Assembly: GCA_016718565.1 (NCBI GenBank)
Contig: JADKCZ010000001.1
Span: 1,240,001-1,304,000, forward strand
Reading direction: 5' to 3'
DNA length: 64,000 nucleotides
DNA from: Anaeromyxobacter sp.
GTDB taxonomy: Bacteria; Myxococcota; Myxococcia; Myxococcales; Anaeromyxobacteraceae
Under the pieces are notes generated by a model, which was not told the DNA's origin, ran no database searches, and saw nothing but the letters and a program-made list of their open reading frames with translations. How positions within the stretch are numbered: the first letter of the stretch is position 1; every line of letters begins with the position of its first letter. Both the position numbers and the translations under genes were made by a program. Positions 28,224-40,711 of the stretch are shown here, in pieces.

Positions 28224-29921
28224 ATGGCTTCCCAATTCCTCCGCCTCGTTCTCCCCTCCGACGCCCGCGCGCCGGGGGTGCTCGCCGCGCCCTCGGTCCC
28301 GGTCGCCAGCGAGGCCTCCGCCGCCTGGCTGACGGCCCGCGCGCCGCAGCCGCTGCCGCCCGCTTCCCTCGCCGACGCCCGCGCCCTGCGCGACGCCCTG
28401 GCCGGCCTCCTCTCCCGCGAGCGCGCCGCCGCCGCCGACTTCCTCCTGGCCCTGGCCGGCTTCGACCAGCGGCGCGGCTGGGAGGTGCTCGGCCACGCGA
28501 GCCTGTTCGCCTTCCTCACCCGCGAGCTTCACCTCTCCAAGGGCGCCGCCTTCCTCCGCTTCACGGCGGCCCGACTCCTCCCGCGCTTCCCGGCCGTCGA
28601 GGCGCCGCTCCGGGACGGCCGGCTCTGTCTCTCGACCGTGGGCGAGCTGGCCCGGCTGCTGACCCCGGAGAACCAGGCCGAGCTGCTGCCCAGCTTCTTC
28701 GGCCTCTCCGCCCGGGAGGCCAAGGAGGTGGCAGCGGCCATCTCGCCCCGGCAGGACCCGCCGCGCCGGGAGGTGGTGACGACCATCGCGGGGCAGGCGA
28801 ACTCTACCGGGACCGCCGCCGCGGCTGCCCCCGCCCGGGGCGATCTGGTTCGGACGTCCGACCTCCTGCTGGCCGCCGCTGCGCCGCAGCCCTCCCCCGC
28901 CTGGAGGGAAGCTCAGGCCAATGCACCCGCCCGGGGCGAATTGGTTCGGACGTCCGAACTCGCACTGGCCGTGACGCTGCCGCATCTCCTGCCTTCCGGC
29001 AGCATGGACTGCTGCGGTGACCCCGCCCGGGTCGATCTGGTTCGGACGTCCGAACCACCTCGGGCCTCGGCGAGGCCGCCGCCGGATGAGGTCGAGCCGC
29101 TCACCGCCGACCTGCGCCGCCTCCACCTCACCGTCTCCCGCCGCCTCCTCGAGAAGGTCGCCGCCGCAAGGGACGGCCTCGCCCACGCGATCCCCGGCGC
29201 CTCCACCGAGCAGGTGCTGGAGGCCGCGCTGGACCTCTTGCTGGAGAAGCAGGCCAGGAGGAGGGCTTCATCCGCCGGCAAACCCGCCGGCGCTCGCGCC
29301 GGCGCGCAGGTGGCGAGCACTGGCGCGCAGGTGGCCACCACCGAAGTTCACCCGTCCAGCAGCCTCGTGCAGCCGTCCACCACCAGCGTGCAGGTAGCCA
29401 GCGCCAGCGTGCAGCCGTCCACCACCAGCGTGCAGTTAGCCAGCACCGGCGGGGACCCGACCACCCCCGGTAAGGCAGCCGTTCCAGTGGGTTCAGCCTC
29501 CGCCCCGAGCGACAGTGACGCCACGGCTGCCGGTGCCGCCAATGCCACCGCTCACCCCATGGACCCCGTTCACCACACAACGGAAGGTCACGCCAAGACC
29601 TCCACCACGACCTCCCCGCAGGCCCCGGCGGCCGAGCAACCCGCCGCCGCCCCCGCACCCCACCCCCGCTTCATCCCCGCCGCCGTCCGGCGCGAGGTCT
29701 GGCAGCGCGACGGCCAGCGCTGCCAGTTCCCACTGGACCGCGGCGGCACCTGCGGCGCCACCCACCGGCTCGAGCTCGACCACCTCGTGCCGCTCGCCCT
29801 GGGCGGCCAGGCCACCGCGGCCAACCTCCGGGTGGTCTGCGCACGCCACAACCGGTACGCCGCCCGGCTCGCGCTCGGGCCCGCGGCCGCGGCCGAACGA
29901 GGGCGGGGCCGCGGACCATGA
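28224..29921 (+). CDS. HNH endonuclease-like protein with repeat-filled linker
   Basis: 565 residues. An N-terminal domain (about 10-190, helical) is followed by a variable linker, a second helical part (LRRLHLTVSRRLLEKVAAAR, about 290-350) and a C-terminal HNH domain (about 485-550): REVWQRDGQRCQF, CGATHRLELDHLVPLALGG, NLRVVCARHN. His of ELDH, Asn in NLR and the final His fit an HNH nuclease. The layout, with a long helical part before HNH, resembles mobile-element or phage-defence HNH proteins of myxobacteria. The linker contains three 96-base-spaced palindromic repeats (28830-29054) and a 21-base repeat (29367-29450), all in frame. The target is unknown. Confidence 0.75.
   Translation: MASQFLRLVLPSDARAPGVLAAPSVPVASEASAAWLTARAPQPLPPASLADARALRDALAGLLSRERAAAADFLLALAGFDQRRGWEVLGHASLFAFLTRELHLSKGAAFLRFTAARLLPRFPAVEAPLRDGRLCLSTVGELARLLTPENQAELLPSFFGLSAREAKEVAAAISPRQDPPRREVVTTIAGQANSTGTAAAAAPARGDLVRTSDLLLAAAAPQPSPAWREAQANAPARGELVRTSELALAVTLPHLLPSGSMDCCGDPARVDLVRTSEPPRASARPPPDEVEPLTADLRRLHLTVSRRLLEKVAAARDGLAHAIPGASTEQVLEAALDLLLEKQARRRASSAGKPAGARAGAQVASTGAQVATTEVHPSSSLVQPSTTSVQVASASVQPSTTSVQLASTGGDPTTPGKAAVPVGSASAPSDSDATAAGAANATAHPMDPVHHTTEGHAKTSTTTSPQAPAAEQPAAAPAPHPRFIPAAVRREVWQRDGQRCQFPLDRGGTCGATHRLELDHLVPLALGGQATAANLRVVCARHNRYAARLALGPAAAAERGRGRGP
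28830..29054. repeat. Three palindrome-bearing repeats, exactly 96 bases apart
   Basis: A unit of about 33 bases is found at 28830-28862, 28926-28958 and 29022-29054. It starts cccgcccgg and ends with the palindrome TTCGGACGTCCGAA; copy 1 has C in place of the last A. The reading frame is kept, giving LVRTSD or LVRTSE in each copy. Spacers between units are unrelated. Confidence 0.85.
29367..29450 (+). repeat. Four 21-base tandem units in the HNH gene
   Basis: Seven-residue units VQPSTTS, VQVASAS, VQPSTTS and VQLASTG. The first and third are identical at DNA level. Degenerate units precede them. Confidence 0.8.
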
Positions 29922-30010
29922 CCGAGGGAGCACCTCACGCGCAGCCGGCCCGAGCAGAGCCAGGCGAAGTGGGGCCAAGGCGAGCGTGGCTGGGCCGAAC
30001 AGTGCCAGCC

Positions 30011-30105
30011 CGAGCGGGACCGCGCCGAGCGGGACCACGCCGAACGGGACCACTCCGAGCGGGACCACGCCGACCGGGACCACGCCGAGCCACGCCGAGC
30101 CACGC
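30011..30105. repeat. 15-base minisatellite downstream of HNH gene
   Basis: Five units like cgagcgggaccacgc followed by two ten-base units cgagccacgc. Lies in the 219-base gap between the HNH gene and the NtrC-type regulator gene, which converge. No gene is assigned. Confidence 0.8.
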
Positions 30106-30140
30106 CGACCCCCCGCCGAGCGCGGCCCGGCCCCCACCGC

Positions 30141-31523
<1,383 letters not shown>

Positions 31524-32861
31524 TCAGGCCTCCCCGGCCACGGCCGAGGCCACCCGGCGGACCGGGAAGCGCAGCGCCGCCACGGTGCCGCCGCCCTCGC
31601 GCTGCGCCAGGCCGAAGCGGGCCCGGTGCAGCTCGGCGGCGCGCTGCACGATCACCAGCCCCAGGCCGGTGCCGTGGGGCTTGGAGGTGACGAAGGGCCG
31701 GCGCACCTCGTCGAGCCGGTCGGCCTCGATGCCGCAGCCCCGGTCCAGCACCTCCAGCACCACCGCGCCCTCGCCGCCGCTCCCCTCGGTGCGGGTCACC
31801 AGGGTGGGCGGCTCGCCGCCGGCGTCGAGGGCGTTCTGCAGCAGGTTGACCAGGGCCTCGGAGACCATGGGGGCGTCCAGGTCGAGCGGCGGCAGGTCAC
31901 GGGCCAGCTCCAGCCGCACCAGGTCGGCGGGCAGGCCGCGCGCCAGCGCCACCTTCTGGGCCGCCTCCTTCGCCACCCGGTTGACCGCCACCGGGGCCAG
32001 CACCGGCTCGGCCGGCCGCGCCACGTGCAGCAGCGCCGAGACGAAGCGGTTGACCCGCTGCACCTCCTCGCCGATCAGCCCGGCGTACTCGGCCACCTCG
32101 GCGTCGCCGGCCAGCCGGCGCGCCAGGTACTGGGCGGCGCCGTCGATGGCGTTGAGCGGGTTGCGCAGCTCGTGGGCGATCTGGGCCGACATCTGCCCCA
32201 GGCCGGCCAGCCGCTCGGCGTCGAGCAGGCGGGTCTCCAGGTGGCGCCGCTCGGCGATGTCGCGGATCACCATGACCGTGCCCAGGTAGGCGCCCTCCGG
32301 CGAGCTGACCGGCGCGTAGGTGGTCTCGAAGCGCCCCTCCTTCTCCTTGATGATGGAGTGGGCCGGGCCGGCGTCGTCGCCGCTGCGCAGGTAGCCCATG
32401 ACCCGCTCGAGCACCTGGTGGCTCGCCTTGGGGTGGCAGTCGCGCACGTCGGCGCCGGCCCCCTGCGAGAGGTTCTTGAGGACGCGCCCGGCCTTGTTGA
32501 CGAGGGCGATGGTCTCCTTGGCGTCGATGAAGATCACCCCGTCGGCCATCGAGTCGACGATGGCCTGGATGGTGGCGAGCTCGGCGCGGCGGGCCTCGCG
32601 CTCCCGGCGCGCCTCGGCCAGCGCCTCCTCGGCGCGGCGGGTGCGGTCGGCCAGCATGGAGAGCAGCAGCGCCAGGGCACCGGTGGCCACGGCGATGGAG
32701 AGGGCCGCCACCGTGGCGGTGCGCCAGGCCAGCGCCGCGAAGTGGGGATCGAGGCGCGTCACGTCGCGCAGGAAGAGCAGGCCGCTGACGACGGCCGTCA
32801 GGGCGGCCACCGCCGCGAGGAGGAGGGCGCGCAGGGCGCCGGGGCCGAGGGAGGGGACCAT
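31524..32861 (-). CDS. PAS-type sensor histidine kinase
   Basis: 445 residues from the ATG at 32861. Two membrane helices at the start (LRALLLAAVAALTAVVSGLL and TVAALSIAVATGALALLL) enclose a short exported loop. A PAS-like domain (about 95-200) with IVDSMADGVIFIDAKETIA precedes a HisKA domain with AHELRNPLNAID, where His is the phospho-acceptor. N box LLQNALDA and G box GTGLGLVIV follow. It sits upstream of the NtrC-type regulator as its cognate kinase. Signal unknown. Confidence 0.92.
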   Translation of the reverse strand: MVPSLGPGALRALLLAAVAALTAVVSGLLFLRDVTRLDPHFAALAWRTATVAALSIAVATGALALLLSMLADRTRRAEEALAEARREREARRAELATIQAIVDSMADGVIFIDAKETIALVNKAGRVLKNLSQGAGADVRDCHPKASHQVLERVMGYLRSGDDAGPAHSIIKEKEGRFETTYAPVSSPEGAYLGTVMVIRDIAERRHLETRLLDAERLAGLGQMSAQIAHELRNPLNAIDGAAQYLARRLAGDAEVAEYAGLIGEEVQRVNRFVSALLHVARPAEPVLAPVAVNRVAKEAAQKVALARGLPADLVRLELARDLPPLDLDAPMVSEALVNLLQNALDAGGEPPTLVTRTEGSGGEGAVVLEVLDRGCGIEADRLDEVRRPFVTSKPHGTGLGLVIVQRAAELHRARFGLAQREGGGTVAALRFPVRRVASAVAGEA

Positions 32862-33004
32862 GCGCCAATAGCCTACCGCGGGGCGGGGGCGGAGGGCCGC
32901 TCGTCGGAGCCGGCGGGGCCGGCGGTCCTCGAGGCTCCCGGGCAGGGGCGCTCGGAAGGCACCAGCCGATCGGGCCGGCCCCGGCCAGGCGCTCCGGCTC
33001 GGCC

Positions 33005-33175
33005 CTAGGACGAGAACCGGGTGGAGGAGGCGGCCGGGCGCGCCGTCGGCGCGCCGCCGGCCACGTCGAAGAGGAAGCCGGCCACCACGAGGGCGCACAG
33101 GCCGACCACCACGAGGTCGCGGGCGATGGCGAGGCGGGAGCGGCGGGAGGGGAACTGGGGGGCGGTCGGCGTCAT
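33005..33175 (-). CDS. Small single-pass membrane protein (56 aa)
   Basis: Starts MTPTAPQFPSRRSRLAIAR, then a helix DLVVVGLCALVVAGFLFDVAGG, then a short Ser-rich tail. The ATG at 33175 is preceded by GGAG seven bases back. It lies 104 bases after the ECF-type sigma gene in the same direction. It is too small for a normal anti-sigma factor, though membrane tethering is possible. Not a recognised family. Confidence 0.6.
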   Translation of the reverse strand: MTPTAPQFPSRRSRLAIARDLVVVGLCALVVAGFLFDVAGGAPTARPAASSTRFSS

Positions 33176-33279
33176 GGCGGGCTCCGGGGTGGGTGTCGCG
33201 GGCGCGGACCTCTCGAACCGCACCCTTCGACCTGCTGACAGGACACCCCCGGAAACCTGACCGGCCGGCGCGCCGATGC

Positions 33280-33912
33280 TCACGCGCTGCGGTCGTCGCC
33301 CGGGTCGCCAGGCCTGGCCGGCCTGGCGGGCCCGGGCCGTTCCTCGTCGAGCAGGCCGCGGTCGCGCGCCAGCTTCCCGAGCTTGGTCTTGATCCGCTCG
33401 AACCGCTTCATGAGCGTCGCGGCCGAGACCGGCGCGCCTCCCTCGGCCAGGACCGCAGCGACCTCGTCCCAGGAGAGCCCCTGGTCCAGGCGGAGCACCA
33501 GCAGGCAGCGCTCCTCCTCGCCGAGCGCCGCGCGGAGCGCGTCGAGCGCCTGCCGCTGCTGCTCCACCACCACCGCCGACCTGGTCCGGAGCGACGCGGC
33601 CAGCACGGAGGCCTGGCCGGTGGTGAGCCGCTGCCCGTGGCGCCGCCAGGCCTCGCTGCGGAGGTTCTGCGCCGCGTTCCAGGCCAGCCGGTAGCTCCAC
33701 GTCTTGAGGGAGGCCCCGAAGCGGAAGTCGGGCAGCCCGTGCCAGGCGTTCTCGGCCCACTGGGAGAAGGCGTCGCCGGCGTCGTCCTCCGCGCGCAGCA
33801 TCGACCGCAGGTAGCGCAGGATGGCGGGGCCGAGCGCCTCGATGACGGCGCCGGCGGCCCCGTTCTGGTCGCCGGCCTGGAGCAGGGCCTGGACGCGGGA
33901 CTCGAGCGTCAT
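33280..33912 (-). CDS. RNA polymerase sigma factor, ECF-like
   Basis: 210 residues. Region 2 (about 25-85) contains AGDAFSQWAENAWHGLPDF and GASLKTWSYRLAWNAAQN. Region 4 (about 120-195) contains EERCLLVLRLDQGLSWDEVAAVL and VSAATLMKRFERIKTKLGKL, a helix-turn-helix for the -35 element. An acidic Pro/Arg tail ends it. The N-terminus is more divergent than in textbook ECF factors. No anti-sigma factor gene of normal size is adjacent. Confidence 0.82.
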   Translation of the reverse strand: MTLESRVQALLQAGDQNGAAGAVIEALGPAILRYLRSMLRAEDDAGDAFSQWAENAWHGLPDFRFGASLKTWSYRLAWNAAQNLRSEAWRRHGQRLTTGQASVLAASLRTRSAVVVEQQRQALDALRAALGEEERCLLVLRLDQGLSWDEVAAVLAEGGAPVSAATLMKRFERIKTKLGKLARDRGLLDEERPGPARPARPGDPGDDRSA

Positions 33913-34208
33913 GGGGGCAGGCTACCCGGGCTGGCAGCGGACGGCCAGTCGGGGCCTTGCGCCGCGCCGCCACCGGCCGGAGGGGTCGCGCACGGGCTGC
34001 CCAGGCGGACGGGCGCTGGCGCGTGCCGCCGGGGCAGGTCCCCGAAGGAGTGGAGCCAGCCCTGGGGCGTCACGGCGAGCCCTCCCTGGCGGCGGGCAGG
34101 ATCCGGCCGCGCCACACCGGCCCTTCGCCAGGTGGACAAGGCGCCGGCCGCGACCTGACCGCGTCCGGCGGCGCCCGTCCGGGCGCCGGAGCCTCGGACG
34201 CCGTCGCC
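33913..34208. other. Intergenic region without visible gene
   Basis: 296 bases, very GC-rich. Short open frames exist on both strands but none has a ribosome site or recognisable sequence. Upstream of the sigma gene, so its promoter should be here; no clear match was picked out. Confidence 0.4.
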
Positions 34209-35375
34209 TCAGTATCGGGGGACGGCCGGATCGACCTCGACCGACCAGCGGTCGATGCCCCCGGCCAGGCTGCGCAGGCGCGTCAGGCCCGCCTCCTGCA
34301 ACCGCCGCAGGGCGGTCAGGCTGCGGACCCCATGGTGGCAGTAGAGCACCACCTCGCGGTCGTGGCGGAAGGAGGCCACCGCGTCGGGGAAGCAGGAGAG
34401 GGGCGCCAGGCGGGCCCCGGGCAGGCGGCAGAGGGCCCACTCGGTCGGCTCGCGCACGTCCACCAGATCGAGCGGGTCACCCGCGGCGAGCCGCCGGGCC
34501 AGCTCGGCCGGGCCGATCTCCAGGTCGGCCTCCTCGGCCGGCGGCGGCCGCGCCGGGCCGCCGCAGAGCTGCTCGTAGTCCTGCAGCTCGGTGATCTCCC
34601 GGGTGCCGCAGGCCGGGCAGCGCGGGTCGCGCCGCACCTTGACCTGCCGGAACGACATGGCCAGGGCGTCCACCAGCAGCAGCCGCCCGATGAGCGGCTC
34701 GCCCGCGCCCAGCAGCAGCTTGAGGGCCTCGGTGGCCTGGATCAGCCCCACCAGGCCGGGCAGCACGCCGAGCACGCCGCCCTCGGCGCAGGAGGGCACC
34801 AGCCCGGGCGGCGGCGGCTCCGGGTAGAGGCACCGGTAGCAGGGGCCCTCGGCCGTGGCGAAGACCGAGGCCTGCCCCTCGAAGCGGAAGACCGAGCCGT
34901 AGACGTTGGGCTTGCCCGCCAGCACGCAGGCGTCGTTGGTCAGGTAGCGGGTGGCGAAGGTGTCGGTGCCGTCGACCACCAGGTCGTGCGCCCGCACCAG
35001 CTCCAGGGCGTTGCCCCGGTCGAGCCGGGTGGGGTGGCCCTCCACGTGGACGCCCGGGTTGAGGTCGGCCAGCCGGTCGCGCGCCGAGTCGAGCTTGAGG
35101 CGCCCCACGTCCCCGGTGCCGTGCAGCACCTGGCGCTGCAGGTTGGAGGCGTCCACGGTGTCGAAGTCCACCAGCCCCAGGTGGCCCACGCCGGCGGCCG
35201 CCAGGTAGAGGGCCACCGGGGAGCCCAGGCCGCCCGCGCCCACCAGCAGGACCCGCGCGCCCTTGAGCCGGCGCTGCCCCTCCAGCCCGACCTCGGGGAG
35301 GATGAGGTGGCGGGCGTAGCGCTGGTACTCCGCGGGGGTCAGCTCGGGCAGCCCGTCGGTGCCGGTGGCGTGCAT
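34209..35375 (-). CDS. MoeB/ThiF-type adenylyltransferase fused to rhodanese
   Basis: 388 residues. The N-terminal E1-like domain has the nucleotide motif GAGGLGSPVALYLAAAGVG and DTVDASNLQRQ. Zinc Cys pairs are CYRC and CPAC. A rhodanese domain (about 295-385) has VDVREPTEWALC and an active Cys in YCHHGVRSL. Such proteins activate the C-terminus of small sulfur carriers (MoaD, ThiS or CysO type) and donate sulfur. No carrier gene is seen nearby. It lies in the same direction as DUF4395 and cysK, 74 bases after the former, which suggests a shared sulfur role. Confidence 0.92.
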   Translation of the reverse strand: MHATGTDGLPELTPAEYQRYARHLILPEVGLEGQRRLKGARVLLVGAGGLGSPVALYLAAAGVGHLGLVDFDTVDASNLQRQVLHGTGDVGRLKLDSARDRLADLNPGVHVEGHPTRLDRGNALELVRAHDLVVDGTDTFATRYLTNDACVLAGKPNVYGSVFRFEGQASVFATAEGPCYRCLYPEPPPPGLVPSCAEGGVLGVLPGLVGLIQATEALKLLLGAGEPLIGRLLLVDALAMSFRQVKVRRDPRCPACGTREITELQDYEQLCGGPARPPPAEEADLEIGPAELARRLAAGDPLDLVDVREPTEWALCRLPGARLAPLSCFPDAVASFRHDREVVLYCHHGVRSLTALRRLQEAGLTRLRSLAGGIDRWSVEVDPAVPRY

Positions 35376-35449
35376 GGCCGGATCCTAGCCGCACCGCGCC
35401 GCGGACGCCGCCTCCGTGAGGCGCGGCCGGCGCAGGCCTGGCGCCGCCC

Positions 35450-36175
35450 TCACCCGCTGACACGCCCCAGCACCGTGCCGTCGGCCGCCACCCGGAACGC
35501 CAGCGGCACCACCGCCACGCCGTACTTGCGCGCCAGGTCGGGCCGGCGCGACACGTCCACCAGCACCGGCGGGGTGGCGGCGCTGGCCAGGCGGCCGGTC
35601 AGCTCGACGCAGTCGCCGCAGAGCGGGTGGGTGAACTGGATCACCGCGGCCTGGCCAGGGGAGGCCCCCAGCTCGGCCAGGTCGACCCGCCCCACCTGCA
35701 GGGAGCGGATGCCGCGCAGGCGGGCGGCCGCCTGGTACATGAGGCAGCCGACGCACAGGCCGGTGGCGGCGGCCAGCAGGGCCAGCCCCGCCACCACGGC
35801 GCCCAGCGCCAGCGAGGTCCGCGCCAGGCCGAGCGCCCCGGCGGCGCTGGCGGCCCAGAGGAAGGTGGCGCCCACCTGGTTGGCGAAGCGCACCGGGCGG
35901 CTGTCCTCCAGCCGGCCCTCGCCGAAGCGCGGCTGCACCACCTCGAAGTAGAAGGCGCAAGGCAGGCACCAGCGGCGCCCGAAGGCCAGCCCCAGCGTGA
36001 GCTGCAGGGCCAGCAGGGCGTACAGGCCCCACCAGCCGGTCAGCACGCCCGCCAGGGCCACCACCCCCACGGTGGCCTGGTTGAAGCGCGGCGCCCGCGC
36101 GTCGATGACGGCCAGGTCGCGGTAGGGGTCGGCGCGGCGGGCGGCCAGCGCGCGCCCCAGGGTGGCGGCGGTCAC
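35450..36175 (-). CDS. DUF4395 membrane protein with thioredoxin-like end
   Basis: 241 residues from a GTG at 36175 that overlaps the cysK stop by GTGA. Two to four hydrophobic segments (VGVVALAGVLTGWWGLYALL, ALGAVVAGLALLAAATGLCVG) form the DUF4395 part. Three CxxC motifs are seen: CLPC, CVGC and CGDC. The last, in FTHPLCGDCVELTG, opens a thioredoxin-like stretch. A role in thiol redox or sulfur handling at the membrane fits the operon with cysK and MoeB-rhodanese; this is inference. Confidence 0.75.
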   Translation of the reverse strand: MTAATLGRALAARRADPYRDLAVIDARAPRFNQATVGVVALAGVLTGWWGLYALLALQLTLGLAFGRRWCLPCAFYFEVVQPRFGEGRLEDSRPVRFANQVGATFLWAASAAGALGLARTSLALGAVVAGLALLAAATGLCVGCLMYQAAARLRGIRSLQVGRVDLAELGASPGQAAVIQFTHPLCGDCVELTGRLASAATPPVLVDVSRRPDLARKYGVAVVPLAFRVAADGTVLGRVSG

Positions 36176-37140
36176 GCCGTGATCCCCTCGAAGAGGATGC
36201 TGGAGAGGTAGCGCTCGCCGGCGTCCGGCAGGATGGTCACGATGGTCTTGCCCTTCGACTCCGGCCGGCCGGCCACCTGCACGGCGGCGGCGGCGGCGGC
36301 CCCGCAGGAGATGCCGCAGGAGATGCCCTCCTCGCGGGTCAGGCGGCGCGCGAACTCCACCGCCTCGTCGTTGGAGACGGTCACCACCTCGTCCACCAGC
36401 GAGAGGTCGAGCACGTCCGGCTTGAAGCCGGCCCCGATGCCCTGGATCTTGTGCGGCCCCGGCTTGGGCGGCTGGCCGGCCTTGAGGGCGGTGAGCACCG
36501 GCGAGTGGATGGGCTCCACCGCGATGGAGCGGATGGCCTTGCCCCGGGCCTGCTTCAGGTAGCGGGTCACCCCGGTGATGGTGCCGCCGGTCCCCACCCC
36601 GGACACGAAGACGTCGACCTGCCCGTCGGTGTCGTCCCAGATCTCGGGGCCGGTGGTGTCGAAGTGCACCTGCGGGTTGGCGGGGTTCTTGAACTGCTGG
36701 GGCAGCCAGTAGCGGCCCGGGTCGCTGGCGGCGATCTCCTCGGCCTTGGCGATGGCCCCCGGCATGCCCTTGGCCCCCTCGGTGAGGATCAGCTCGGCGC
36801 CGAAGGACTTGAGCACCCGCCGGCGCTCCAGCGACATGGTCTCCGGCATGGTGAGGGTGATGGGGTAGCCGCGCGCCGCCGCCACGAAGGCCAGCGCGAT
36901 GCCGGTGTTGCCGCTGGTGGGCTCCACGATGGTGCGCTGCCGGGAGCCGGGGGTGAGCAGGCCGTCGCGCTCGGCGGCCCAGATCATGGCGGCGCCGATG
37001 CGGCACTTCACCGAGTAGGCCGGGTTGCGCCCCTCGATCTTGGCCAGGACGGTGGCGCCCAGCCCCTGGGTGATCCGGTTGAGCCGGACCAGCGGCGTGC
37101 GGCCGATGCTGCGGCTGTTGTCCTCGAAGATCCGTGCCAT
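36172..37140 (-). CDS. cysK: Cysteine synthase (O-acetylserine sulfhydrylase)
   Basis: 322 residues, full length. PLP Lys is in NPAYSVKCRIG. The substrate loop is EPTSGNTGIA, and the phosphate-binding GVGTGGTITGV is present. SCGISCGAA near the C-terminus is typical. It makes cysteine from O-acetylserine and sulfide. It leads the cysK-DUF4395-MoeB series. A short palindrome overlapping TATAGC is found upstream. Confidence 0.95.
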   Translation of the reverse strand: MARIFEDNSRSIGRTPLVRLNRITQGLGATVLAKIEGRNPAYSVKCRIGAAMIWAAERDGLLTPGSRQRTIVEPTSGNTGIALAFVAAARGYPITLTMPETMSLERRRVLKSFGAELILTEGAKGMPGAIAKAEEIAASDPGRYWLPQQFKNPANPQVHFDTTGPEIWDDTDGQVDVFVSGVGTGGTITGVTRYLKQARGKAIRSIAVEPIHSPVLTALKAGQPPKPGPHKIQGIGAGFKPDVLDLSLVDEVVTVSNDEAVEFARRLTREEGISCGISCGAAAAAAVQVAGRPESKGKTIVTILPDAGERYLSSILFEGITA

Positions 37141-37210
37141 GTGCGACCTCGCGCTGCGGAGGCGGGTGGGTGGCCCGCGGTGGGTGCCCGGCCTGCCCGG
37201 GCGTGACGGT

Positions 37211-37226
37211 GTCCGCTATAACGGAC
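37211..37226 (-). promoter_or_regulatory. Palindrome over likely -10 of cysK
   Basis: GTCCG-six bases-CGGAC. On the minus strand it contains TTATAG/TATAGC, about 70 bases before the cysK ATG. It may be a promoter -10 with an operator on top. No good -35 is visible. Confidence 0.3.
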
Positions 37227-37273
37227 GCGACGGGCGCGCGCCGGCCCTGGTGGGGCCTGCGCCGCCCTTCGCG

Positions 37274-38590
<1,317 letters not shown>

Positions 38591-38632
38591 GGCGGTGGTG
38601 GTCCTTTGCTGGTTCCGTTTGATTGGAGGGGC

Positions 38633-38661
38633 ATCCTAGTTACTGGACGCTTCTCCGTCAA
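38633..38661 (-). promoter_or_regulatory. Sigma-70-like promoter of metY
   Basis: On the minus strand TTGACG (38656-38661), 17 bases, TAGGAT (38633-38638). The leader would be about 36 bases with AAAGGA before the ATG. No riboswitch fold is obvious in so short a leader. Confidence 0.65.
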
Positions 38662-38856
38662 GACGGATTCGGCCTGGAAACGGGGTCATGGTGGTCGCAG
38701 GAGGGTCCGCCATGACGGACGGAGCCGCCGACGCCCCGGCCCGGGCGCAGCGGGGCGCCGCCGGGCCGACGCTGCGTCGGGGCCCTGCCGGGGCGGCCGC
38801 TCGCCGCTCAAACGCCGCTCCCCACGCCCGTCGGGGAGCCGTTACCATCCCCCACC

Positions 38857-40671
<1,815 letters not shown>

Positions 40672-40711
40672 GGCGGCCCGGGGCGGTGGCCGCCGGCCGG
40701 GGCGCCGCCGC

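Noticed and set aside
28830..29054. CRISPR-like array (three repeats, equal spacing)
   Set aside because: Only three copies, unit plus spacer is in frame inside a protein gene, no Cas gene nearby.
29493..30137. Minus-strand frame with VVPLG repeats over the minisatellite
   Set aside because: The repeats come from the 15-base DNA unit and the frame continues antisense into the HNH gene; no start signal or domain.
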